From the NCBI GenBank assembly GCA_947069175.1, contig CAMTDV010000023.1, forward strand, positions 84,640,391 to 84,704,390: 64,000 nucleotides of DNA, written 5' to 3'. How positions within the stretch are numbered: the stretch's first letter is position 1; every line of letters starts with the position of its first letter. The stretch is from Scalesia atractyloides. Taxonomy: Eukaryota > Streptophyta > Magnoliopsida > Asterales > Asteraceae. The position numbers and the translations under genes are program-made. Shown in pieces: positions 21,488 to 31,652 of this stretch. The notes under the pieces are model-generated. The model ran no database searches. It worked only from the letters and a program-made list of their open reading frames with translations, and was not told the origin of the DNA.

Positions 21488-23424
21488 TGTCACACCTCAA
21501 CCGATGGCGGAATCATTTGGGCAGACGTAATTAGATTGCTCGAGACTTCATAACACTAAATGTGATAAGTATTTAATAAATAATATTTCATTTCATTGCT
21601 AAAGGTTCAAGTACATGAATTGGAAAACAAAAATACAACAAATATTGCATGATTAATCTATAAACAAGAATTTGAAGTTTGGTGCATTTCTACTCCTTCC
21701 TATCAAGTACCATTCGTCGTCATCATTATAGAATTTCTGCAATACGTATTAAAGTATAGTTCAATACAAAAGTATTGGCGAGCATACAAGTTTGAGTACT
21801 AGCATATATGTAAAGAAGGTTTGAACAATCAACATGACAATAGTTAACTAGATTAATGTACCAAGGCATGCAATTATACAAGTCAACCCAAAGTTTACCG
21901 CAACGTAATCTTATCGTCGCAACGACAAGATCCTAATGAATTAATGACTTAATATGACCTCAAGAATACGGGTGGTGCATTACTCCTATAGCGCTATACA
22001 TGTTAAGGGGAGACTTTAAACAAAGTTAATGGCAAGTAAATCACATAAGAATGTTCCAAGAATACAAATCAAGTATCACATATATAAGCATGTATGATTG
22101 GATTGTATGTGTTTGCATAAAGTATAAGTGATTGAGTGTGTTTAATAGTATAACGTATTGCACACAAAAGTGTAAAATTAAAAGGGGTCATATATGCTCA
22201 CAATTTTGTAAAGCTTTCCGATGACCCGTGAGTGACGAGTTGTTTGAGAATAGGCAATCGAGGGTATAAGGTCATTCGGGGTTTATGGAGTGGTTGAATT
22301 CGGAATCTAGAATTTAAGTACAAAAAGTATGTATACACAAAGTAATAATCTAGTCTTAAAATACTCGTTTTGACACTATAAATCCCGTATGGGTTGATGT
22401 GATTTCATGAGCCAAGATACCTATTAGAATCGTTAACAAGAGGTTCAAGACTTAGATAATATAACTTATTACCATGACAAGTAACCATGTTGATCATATT
22501 CAAGGGTTCGGTTATGTATATATAGTTATCGTACAGTTTATATAATAATTCTAAGTCTATCAAGGATATCATAAATTGTCATGTAAGTCATGCATGGAGG
22601 TAGGAGGATAACCATTCTTTAACCTCATTGTAAGATTCACCAACACACAAATCATCACAAGGATGATTCGGATGGTCATGAATGAAAAGGAAATGTACAA
22701 TAATTACTATAAATGAAAGCAAATTTTTTTTAATCCTACGTTGGACCTCAAATGTGGTGAGGTTTCACCTTAGTTTGCCAAGGCAAGCTTGTGAAAACCT
22801 TCATAGAGATTATCCAAATAGAAAGAAAGACGAAAAATATAATAAACTAAGAAGAAAAGTTAGCTAAAACTCACTTAGAATGGTTGCAACTTTCTACAAA
22901 ATCTTGGAAATTAGAGAATAACCAAGAAGATTTGAGAGTGATTTGAGTGTTTGGAGTGTATGGAGGCTTGCATTTATAAGTGGGGATTAGTGTTTGGGAG
23001 TTAATGAAGGTGGAAGGTGATTGGAGGAGAAGGGGGGTGGAAAATGGTGAAATATGATTGGCTTAAAAAAGGTGGAAAATGATTGGAGGAGAAAGGAGGT
23101 GGAAAATCTTTTGGTTTTGTTCACTTTAAGTCCTTACACTTTGTAACTAGGTTATTTTATGCCGTTTTCTTGTATTTTAACTTGTTTTTAGTTATCCAAA
23201 GTGTATTTTAAGTGTCGGTTTTGTGCATAAACACGTATTTAAATATTGATTGCGTATATAACACAATTATGAAATGTAACACGTATATGTATAAAATGAA
23301 TTTCCATTATGATTAACGCCTCAAGTTGTGATAACGGAGATGGAGTACGATTGTAAGGTTTCTAAAAATAGAATGCAAATACGAATTTTCTAAAAATAGA
23401 AATACGAAAATACGAGGCGTTACA
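21488..23424 (-). mobile_element. Probable solo LTR of a Ty3/gypsy (chromovirus-type) element
   Basis: The plus strand begins TGTCACACCTCAACC and ends GAGGCGTTACA, so the element strand begins TGTAACGCC and ends GGTTGAGGTGTGACA, the end style of chromovirus LTRs. On the minus strand a core promoter is visible: TTATAAATG at about 22972-22980, followed by a leader rich in CACTC and TCTTC. Its length of 1.94 kb and the absence of any internal coding region suggest a solo LTR. I did not find a clean 5 bp target duplication (TCAAA on the left, TGTAA on the right). A short duplication of GATTGGAGGAGAA-type text lies at 23016-23110. Confidence 0.55.
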
Positions 23425-23582
23425 TGTAAACTTCTCCCCTTCAATTTTCAGTATTGATACTTACACCCCTTAACTTTCTAAAAACTTTGTAAAATATCAT
23501 TTTATCCCCCCTTGAGTTTTGAAAGTTTCAAGTTTGCTAACTTTAACTTATGAAAACACTATTTATAGCATACTTGTATTTA
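23425..23582. other. Short intergenic spacer
   Basis: AT-rich; ends with the TTA target duplication (23580-23582) of the next element. Confidence 0.5.
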
Positions 23583-24207
23583 GACTATGGGGTGTGGGGC
23601 GTGGCTTGGGACGGGGGAAGCCAAGCAACGCCTGCTGAGCTACACCAAGCCATCGTTAGCCACGGCGTTGCCCCGCTGGCGTGGCTTTGAAGTCTGGCGT
23701 GAGGTGGTGGGAGATGATGTGGATGGCTTGGATTGGCTGGTGACATAGGACCGTTTGGGCTAGGCGTTTGCCAACGGCTATTTAAATAATTTTTTTACAT
23801 ATTTTCTATATAAATCAAACAATCCTTACTCATTTTTGCTATTCAAATATTCAAAAACCACTTCCCATCACCAACAAATGTATACAATGAATTCTTCAAG
23901 CTCAAGCGATTTGTATGATAGTTATGATTTGTCATCCTTATCAAACGACGAGGTTGGAATATCATTATTGACTACATTGAAGACAAAGATGATTGATTTT
24001 TATTGGTGATGTAATGTATTTTTTTGTTGTAGTTATTTAATAATAAAAAACCAAAAAAAGAAGAAGAAAATTAGGTGCCACATGGCACCCCAACGTCGCC
24101 TAGCCACACCCCCTCCACCCCCCACTTTTTTAGGTGTGGACTGGTGGAGCCCACAAGTGCCACATATCGAGCAATGCCCCTAACCTAAGTCCCCACACCC
24201 AATAGTC
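23583..24207. mobile_element. Non-autonomous PIF/Harbinger-type DNA transposon
   Basis: Terminal inverted repeats GACTATGGGGTGTGGGGC and, reverse-complemented from the right end, GACTATTGGGTGTGGGGA, bounded by TTA on both sides (23580-23582 and 24208-24210). A 3 bp TTA/TAA duplication is the signature of PIF/Harbinger. Subterminal regions are GC-rich (GCGTGGCTTGG). The 625 bp element is too short for a transposase. It keeps a small open frame at 23878-24009, a serine- and acid-rich 43-residue peptide (MYTMNSSSSSDLYD), which may be a leftover of a transposase N-terminus. Confidence 0.88.
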
Positions 24208-24210
24208 TTA

Positions 24211-24640
24211 TGTACGTGTCGGTATAGTTTCAAGTTGGTTTACATTTTGACTTGAATTATTTTTATTTCCAGAAATGAGCTTGGTTAAATATAGTACGTT
24301 TTCATACTTTTTTATATATGTTTTCAATTAGTTTACGTTTTGATGTAAATTGTCTTCGAAAACTAGTCGGGTCTAATATATATATAAATACGTTTTCATT
24401 CGACGGTATAAATTCGAGTTACTTTACGTTTCGATGTCGATTGACCCTCGGAAGGGAAGACATCAACCAAAACATATGGTCGTCCAGTATTAGGAAACAA
24501 ATTCCCAAGAAATCTTCTTCTTTTCGAAAAAATGATCCCACATTACTGCTTTGTATGCTAAAAAACCAAGTAATTCCATAATAAGATTTTATAATTTTGT
24601 TTAAGGCTAAGAAAATCATTCCAAATATAATCTAAAATTT
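24211..24640. repeat. Degenerate tandem repeat, period about 90 bp
   Basis: Related blocks GTTTACATTTTGACTTGAAT (about 24238), GTTTACGTTTTGATGTAAAT (about 24331) and CTTTACGTTTCGATGTCGAT (about 24422) recur with TACGTTTTCAT between them. This may be remnant LTR sequence next to the copia gag fragment. The open frames here are not supported as genes. Confidence 0.5.
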
Positions 24641-25727
24641 TCTACCAGCTTTCTCATCAAATTGATTTGAATTGACAATCAAGAATTCAAGTTGATCAAC
24701 TAGATCAATCTCTTCTTGGTCAACGGGTTCCATTGATTTATGGTCATACATCATCAAAGCATTATTCTGATTTCCTATATGTGATGTGTCATACTTAGAA
24801 TTAAAACTAGTAGCTATGTTACAAATTGATCATAACTCTATTTATTTACTCTGTTGGTTAATGATGATTCCTCACGACTCTTAAGGGTTGTGTTTCCATA
24901 AGTGTAATAATCAGTAGTTTTCCTTGATGACATCAGTTTTTGTTTCTTATCAAGCTCTCTCTCATAAGAGAGGTGTTTGCCATGAAGCTGTGTCAGAACC
25001 ATCTCCTTAAAACCAACTGAATTTCTTAACACATAAGTGGCTCTATACCATATATTAGGAAGAGATCCCATGAATCTCTGACACATAGCAAAATTTGTGT
25101 AAATTTTATCTACAAGCCATAGCTCACTGATTAAGCAGTTAAACCGTTTAAACTATTGAGTCAGAGATTCTCCCTTCATGTGAGAGAATGTTTCATATTG
25201 TTTGTTCAAAATTTCTCTATTATTCTTTTGAACTTTATCTGTACCACCAAATTGTTCGTTCGAAGCGTCCCATAACTCCTTGGCATTCTCATAATGGAGC
25301 AATCCAACATAGATTTTGTTGGGTAAGCCCATGGCTAGCATCCTGAATGCCTTAGAACCAAGCTCAAACTTTTGGAAATCCTGCTCGGAATAATCCATGG
25401 GTTTCGTAGGAATATTAAAATTCGGTTGTTCGGTACTCGAAATAGAGGAAACATGAGGGCCATATACCACTGATCTCTAGCAAACAGTGTTCTGCTGTGA
25501 AAAGTGGTGACCCATTCTCCATTGACATATCTTGAATTCATGACGAATGAGCATCAGAGGCTTATTTTCCAATCTGGTATTGTGAGGATCATGTGATTGA
25601 CATCTATTTGAGTTCTACTGAATTTTAATTCAGAAAACAGAGTGTCAGGGACACATTGTTGATCTGATTGGTCTAATTCTTCTCAATGTCCTGTGATCAC
25701 TCAAATCAATTATCAATTTCAGCTAGT
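24641..25727 (-). pseudogene. Copia gag remnant (SIRE-like), truncated
   Basis: Minus-strand pieces read YSEQDFQKFELGSKAF and NAKELWDASNEQFGGT (25470-25153), then CQRFMGSLPNIWYRATYV and FKEMVLTQLHGKHLSYEREL (25086-24838). These are UBN2/gag-core motifs of copia polyproteins and are clearly related to the gag of the element at 4833-16699. Stops and a missing zinc knuckle, protease and pol show this is only a fragment. Its 5' side is cut at 25727, where a gypsy-type LTR begins, so the LTR element probably inserted into or next to it. Confidence 0.75.
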
Positions 25728-27370
25728 TGATGTGCGCAAATGCAACATATAAATTACATCAAACAAGACATAAAATCAACCCTTTTTCAGTACTAATGTT
25801 GGCACAAGCATGTTTCTTTGTTTACTTTTAAATTATAGGATCAAAAGAGCTTAAACGAACAAAATAAGCAAATTAACAGCCAAAACCAACACAAATACAA
25901 AGAAGGGGACAGATACAACTTGCCAAACCCCCATTCACATCCAAAACAACAAAAATAATGAAGACAGAAGCTTAGGCACGGTGTCGTGCCCACCCAGCAT
26001 GGGGCCATACCAAGTCAAAGATTCTCTATAGAAAAAAGTAACAGCAATAGAAACCAACAAAGGGTCGTGCCAAGTCAACATGAGCCGTGGTCAACTTTAA
26101 GATTCGTAGAATCTGGGATAGTACAACAAGTACACTGACCACGGGGCCGCGCTCTGTCACCACGGGAGTGTTGGTATAATGACCTGACATTTGCAGTTAA
26201 TGAAGGGAGAGAAAAAGTCTAGCACGGGGTCGTGGTCGCCTTCTGTCTCCAGCTATAAATTAAGGCATCCATTGGCATACCACTTCTCTCACACTTGCCA
26301 TCAGTCCACCACCACTACAACACCAACACCCACCACTATCATCCATCTTTCATCTTTTAGAGTGTGTAGTAGTCTCGGGATCCAAGATTGATCGTAAGAG
26401 TTCTTGTTAAACAAAGGCCATGCTTAGCTAAATCTCTTACATCACTTGGTGAAGACAAATTTTTTATATATTACTTTTGATTTCAAATCTTTGGCAACTT
26501 TTTATTTGGGTATGAATTAACGACTTTAATAACTAGTTTTTTATATTGAAAGTGAACTTTATTTAAACATTTCTTCATGTTTTGTTGATTCACTCATTGG
26601 TGTCTTTAAGTATATATAAAGCGTGTTAATTACCTAGAAGGGGGTTAGAAGGGTGTTTGGGTAAAGTTCTTGTCTCGTTCAGTGTATAAATCCTGCGAGG
26701 ACTTGGTTCAATCTTGTTAGGGCTTCCCTTTAGGCAGATAGCATCAAATCGAGGAAAGTAAGAACAGCTTGAACCCCTTATAAATAAACTACTATTAAAA
26801 CTTTATCAGGCGTTGCAAGACTGTATCCCTATTGACTCAAACCAATATGGCCGAGGGTAATGTCGCCTTCACAAGAGGGGCCTACCACTTTTCGCATTAA
26901 TAACTTACTTAATTATCTTCAAATATTCCGACCTTGCATGACTGTATCCCTACTGACTTAGACCAATAGGTTGAGGGCAACGTCGCCTTCACAAGTGGGA
27001 GACAATCTGTTAAAATGCCCAAAGTGCGGAAATCATCAAAGGATATGTAAAAGATGAGTCAGAAACAAGTGATTCTTTCTTGTCTATTTGTTTTCCTTTT
27101 TTATTTACGTTTCTACTTTTACTTTTCAAAACTTTCAAAACTCTTATAAAAAATTTGGTTAGATTAGACATTAACGATAAGCTGGTATTAAAAACTCTTG
27201 TGTCCTTGGACGACCTCGGTATCTTACCATCACTATATCACGTCCACGATGGGTGCACTTGACCTAACTTGTGTAGAGTGGTAGTATTGTATCGTGTTTT
27301 ATAAATTTAAAGCTTGATCTACGAGTAAAAAGTGCCTAAAATATAATAAAAATTATAACCACACTCGACC
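25728..27370 (+). repeat. 5' LTR of the gypsy-type element (copy 2 of the family)
   Basis: Collinear with 17358-19005 and, for its first 520 bp, with 31129-31652. It contains CTATAAATTAAGG at about 26253 as a TATA box, followed by CGGGATCCAAGATTGATCG near 26375. The internal 120 bp tandem duplication is also present (units starting near 26811 and 26931). The exact 3' end is uncertain by a few tens of bases. Confidence 0.7.
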
Positions 27371-27876
27371 ACGTCAAGCTTAAAATTGACAGCCTAATCT
27401 ATTTTTATCTTTTTTTTTAATTTTTAGGATTTTCTTTGTTTTTGCAATTTTTGCATTTTCTACAGACTGCAGCACGAGGCCGTGTTAACCCCACACGGGG
27501 TCATGCCGTTGATTGCTGCTGGCAAAACTGTTTTAAGTCAGACAGTTGTTGCAACACGAGGCCGTGTTAATGCGACACGGGACCGTGTCTCCCTAACAAC
27601 AACACTAAAACAGGACCGTCCAATCCCAACGGTTAACAACATCTAACGAAAACATGATTTTTACTTTCGCAACTCTTACGGTGAATGGTGCCAATTATGT
27701 GGTGGGTTTCATTGGGATTTATGATGCTACTTTCTAAATTTCAAACCCCATTACCTAATAGACCCATCATTTTCCTATGAAAGTCATTTTAAGAGGGGCA
27801 AAAGTAAAAACGATAACTATCATTCATCTGAATGCCATCAAACCTTTTCTCAAAATGACATAACCTCAGATGACAT

Positions 27877-28305
27877 ATGCCAAATAGAAAAGAGGATTAT
27901 CTAGATATAAAAGAAATAGTGTTTATGATAAATATGAGGTGTTTATCACAAAACACTAACAATGGAGAAGAATTGACGGGTGCCCATTCAAAGTTAAACA
28001 ACATTGAGGTCACTACGGGCACCTCGACATCTTGTGAGGGCGAAAGCAATAGTCGTCCCTGTTTTGATTGTGCCATGACGGACTCGCCACTAGGTAAATA
28101 CGGTGCATACATAGACCAGACCGATTCGACTCATACCATCTTTAACGAGAGCCCGGATAAGGTAAATAAAGGTTGGTTTCTCTCGCCGTTTAGTTTAGGA
28201 TTTTTCCTGTCCAACAACCTCTTGCATTTTCGTATAAATCACAAGCACCTAAGGTACATGCGGCACAATAGGATAAGACATCTTAAAAAAGACGAAACTT
28301 CATAA
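27877..28305 (+). CDS. Unrecognised ORF in the gypsy-type element
   Basis: An open frame of 142 residues. I do not recognise it. It has a serine/threonine-rich middle (TTGTSTSCEGESNSRPC) with a few cysteines, a hydrophobic patch (FLSPFSLGFFLSNNLLHF) near residues 100-118, and a basic C-terminus (RHNRIRHLKKDE). It lies between two groups of the GC-rich palindromic motif, in the region where a deleted gag-pol would have been. It could be a leftover of a 3'-region ORF or simply a chance frame; support is weak. Confidence 0.25.
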   Translation: MPNRKEDYLDIKEIVFMINMRCLSQNTNNGEELTGAHSKLNNIEVTTGTSTSCEGESNSRPCFDCAMTDSPLGKYGAYIDQTDSTHTIFNESPDKVNKGWFLSPFSLGFFLSNNLLHFRINHKHLRYMRHNRIRHLKKDETS

Positions 28306-28885
28306 ATCTCAAAAACAACACGGGGTTGTGCCCATCCGACACGCCCATGTGCCCATTTGTTAAGACACCACGAGGTCGTGCCTAGCCAACACGCCCCGTG
28401 GTGACTAGCTGCCAAAATGCATTCTGATCCGTTGCAGATCACGGGGCTGTGTCACCCAGGCACGGGCCATGGCCACTTACTGTCACTTTCTATAAAGTCT
28501 GCAGGGGCATCATCTCTTGGACTCATTTAAAAGACAAAGATCTTATCTGATTTTACACATATACCACCAAAAGGTATATTCTTAAAAAGGTTTCATCAAA
28601 CCTTCTTGTCTTTGCCACTTTTATCTCTCTCCTTCTTCTCCAAACATTCAAACCTCCATGAAATCTTGAAACTTCAAGCTTCATCAACTATATGATTTTA
28701 ACCCAAGGCTCTCTTAAATTAAATGTTGTAGAACAATTTTTTTCATAAACCAAGTTTTAAATATCTTAAAACAAAGAACTCTGGGTTCAAAATCGTAACA
28801 GAATTGGAGACACGAGGCCGTGTCTAGTTGGCACAAGGCGGTGGTGATGTTCTGGTAAATGACGGCTTCCTTGTTTTTCTTAGGA

Positions 28886-29334
28886 TGTCAACCAGAAACA
28901 GTGGAACTTCGTCAACTACCTCTGGGAATAACAGGAGGAGCATAAGGCCCTCCATTGAGGCTACTCTTGTTCGTTATGTGACCGCACTTAGGGAGGCCAT
29001 GGAGGAGATGACATCGGTGGAAGAGATCCTAATTGACCGGATCAACTACTTAACAATGGGACTTGAGACTAGCTTCCAAGAAATCAACCTTTTGCACCAC
29101 AAGTTGAGTATTCTTGCTATGCCTCCCATGGAACCAATCTTCCCACAAGAAGATTGGAATCTAGCACAAGAAGTCATCATCCCCACCGGGTGAGATGAAC
29201 TTCCACCGGAACCGCCTCTAGACACCCTTTATGAGGTTCCGGTGACCATCAACCCTCTCCCACAAGAAGTTGTGGATGATGAGCCTCCCTTCTTTCTCCC
29301 TAGGGAGATCGAGGAGATGCTCAATGACATTTGA
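28886..29334 (+). pseudogene. Degraded ORF of the gypsy-type element (3'-region ORF)
   Basis: A frame beginning MSTRNSGTSSTTSGNNRRS continues through a helical stretch (LVRYVTALREAMEEMTSVEEILIDRINYL, here given in part) to a TGA at 29191-29193. It then carries on in the same frame with an acidic, proline-rich sequence (DELPPEPPLDTLYEVP) to a second stop at 29332-29334. Good sense on both sides of the first stop indicates one original ORF with a nonsense change. The N-terminus is Ser/Thr/Arg-rich and the middle looks like a coiled coil. No catalytic motif is visible. It may be an element-specific accessory ORF; the function is unknown. Confidence 0.45.
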
Positions 29335-29915
29335 AAGGGTGCGTCCCACCCGAAAAATCTCAAAAGCCTTCTAACATTCGTAAACTACCTTCGGGTTTAT
29401 GTTGCATTCTCGACTATTCTAGGGAGAGCTTTTCAGGTTTTTATTTTCATTAGGAGGCTAATCTAGTTTAGGACTTTAAATTATGTACTTTTTTATTTCT
29501 AGGTTGTAATGGATGGATGGTATAAATAAAATGGTGGTGTTTGTAACACGAGTAATGGTGAAATGATGTGAAAAACTGAGAAGAAGGGACCCCATGCACG
29601 TAAACCAAAGACTCCTGCTTCAAAAACTACAAAACAGAGTCTACAGCACGGGTCGTGCCCACCTGACACGTCCCTGTGCCCATATGTCTAAAGCAAAAAA
29701 AATCTGCAGAAGAGGTGGCGCGGGCCGTGCCCACCATGCACGCCCCCGTGTCCACCACACTGTATGTTTTTGTTACAATTCGTTACTGGCACTTAGGCCA
29801 CGGGGCCGTGCCCAGCTGGCACGCCCCCGTGTCTAGTGCCCAGTAACCTAAATATTTGTTGTTTTAACCCTACTTTTTACATATTTGATCAAAATAAATC
29901 CTATTTGGGACTCAT

Positions 29916-29947
29916 TGAGGACAATGTGCAATTTAAGTGGGGGGATG
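29916..29947 (+). other. First polypurine-tract-like cassette
   Basis: CATTGAGGACAATGTG followed by TTTAAGTGGGGGGATG. The same plan (GAG-ACAA, then AAGTG and a G-rich run) appears again at 31092-31128, next to the 3' LTR. This copy is not adjacent to an LTR. Confidence 0.5.
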
Positions 29948-31091
29948 TTAAAACCTTGAATAGTTTGTCCTAAAATCAAGCCTTACATAAAACTCGCCTT
30001 GGAAAACTACTAATCACCCCAAATATTTTTTAAAAATTTTCATTTTTTTACTTATCTTGGTGTAGTTTGGGAAAAATAAGTTCTAACAATTATGTTTTTA
30101 CAAATTTACACCTGATTGTGTCGTGATAAAAAGAACTAATTAAGAAAATTATAAAAACATGGATAACAAATCTTTGTAAAATTTGATTATATATACACTT
30201 TTACTTTATAACCCTTTCCCACAAAAGTGAGTTTTTGAGCCTTTACTGAGTATAAAAATACATATCTATACTAATTGCTCAATTTTTCGTTTCTTATGTG
30301 AATAGCCCGTTTGGTCCTTACAAATTTAGAACTTGCCAAAGCAATATGTTCCCAATCCTTACTGACCCTAATGCACGTAAGTAAATGATAGAGTGTCATT
30401 TTAAACCTTTATTTTCCTTTTCATATCCCCCAGTTAAACCCCTTTAAGCGTTAACCCTTTCGTTTCTAAACCCGCAAAAATATAAACTTTTGCAAAAACA
30501 ACCACCCATATCCACAAAAATTTCTTTTATTTACACTATTTATTTTAGTAACAAGTTCAGTTATAAATAACAAAGTATGGCTTAGTTTCAACTTTAGCTA
30601 AAAAACACATTGGTTAAAGTATTTTTCTCTAAGCCAAAAAAATTGTTCAAAACCGACACTTTTACGCTTTTCACAATTTTTACCCAAGATTACCTACCCC
30701 TAGCCAAAACCTACCCTTTTAAGCCCTCTTGATATTTACAAGGAGTGAATGTCAAAAAAGGAGTAGGTTTGATTGTTTGTCAAGCCTGGTACGCGTTAGC
30801 ACCACATCGGGTCCGAGCGATTTCAGTTAAACATCTTCGGCTGAGTGTTGAGTGACCACTTGTGAGGTATGTAAATTTGTATATAACTAAGTAAAATTTT
30901 ATAAAGGCATGTTATGCCCACAACAAATAATTTTTCTTAAAATATGTTCTAAATAAATCATGACGAATAAGATTGTAAAAATAATAAAAACAAAATAAAT
31001 TTAGAACTTGGATTCCTGACACTCCAAAGATAAAACCAAAACTTCTATTCTACCAATTCCATTTGGGTGTATAAGCCACATTATAGAGTTT

Positions 31092-31128
31092 TGCTTGAGT
31101 ACAAGCAAAGATTCAAGTGTGAGGTATT
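31092..31128 (+). other. Polypurine-tract region next to the 3' LTR
   Basis: GCTTGAGTACAAGCAAAG then TTCAAGTGTGAGGTATT directly before TGATGTGCGC at 31129. Its position fits a plus-strand primer, although the purine run is interrupted by T. Confidence 0.55.
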
Positions 31129-31652
31129 TGATGTGCGCAAAATGCAACATATAAATTATATAAAACAAGCCAATAAATCAACCCTTTTTTAATACTAATG
31201 TTGGAAAAAGCATGTTTCTTTGTTTATTTTAAATTACAGGATTAAAAGAGCTTAAATGAACAAAAAAACAAATTAACAGCCAAAACCAACACAAATACAA
31301 AGAATGAGGATTGACACAACTTGCAAAACCCCCATTCACATCCAAAACAACAAAAATAATGAAACAGGAGCTTAGGCACGAGGCCGTGTCCACCAGGCAT
31401 GGGGTCGTGGCCAGTCAAAGATTCTCTGCAGAAAATGACAACAGTAACAGACAACCAACACGGGGCCATGCCAAGTCAACATGGGCTGTGGTCAACTTTA
31501 AGATCCGCAGAATCTGGGACAGTACAACAAGTACATTGACCATGGGGCCATGCTCTGTCACCACGGAGCATGTTGGTACAATTACCTGACATCTGCAATT
31601 AATGAAGGGAGAGAAAGAGTCTACCACGGGACGGTCCCAGGAGGGCACGGGG
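31129..31652 (+). repeat. Truncated 3' LTR of the gypsy-type element (copy 3 of the family)
   Basis: Matches the first 520 bp of 25728-27370, including AGCTTAGGCACGRGGCCGTG-type text near 31370 and AGTACAACAAGTACATTGAC near 31522. It stops in the CACGGGG motif at 31646-31652, where TGTGACATTTG begins a different LTR. Confidence 0.75.

Larger units (their letters stand above)
27474..29835. repeat. Dispersed GC-rich palindromic motif, about nine copies
   Basis: A paired motif of about 36 bp recurs in AT-rich surroundings: CACGRGGCCGTG, a spacer of 8-12 bp such as CCCACCTGA, then CACGCCCCCGTG or CACGGGACCGTG. Copies lie near 27474, 27553, 28318, 28366, 28440, 28811, 29647, 29717 and 29799. Each half is close to its own reverse complement, and the two halves are also complementary to each other. 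Single motifs occur inside the LTRs as well (17603, 25980, 26226, 31378). Confidence 0.8.
25728..31652 (+). mobile_element. Gypsy-type LTR element lacking gag-pol, 3' LTR truncated
   Basis: A direct repeat beginning TGATGTGCGCAAA occurs at 25728 and at 31129, with a purine-rich tract before the second copy, so these are the 5' and 3' LTRs of one element. The internal region is only about 3.7 kb and has no protease, RT or integrase. The expected primer-binding site after the 5' LTR is not readable: CACGTCAAGC is present, but the TGGCGCC that usually follows in this group is missing. An internal deletion from the PBS through pol is the simplest explanation. The 3' LTR breaks off at about 31652, where another LTR starts. 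Athila/Tat-like placement is inferred. Confidence 0.65.
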
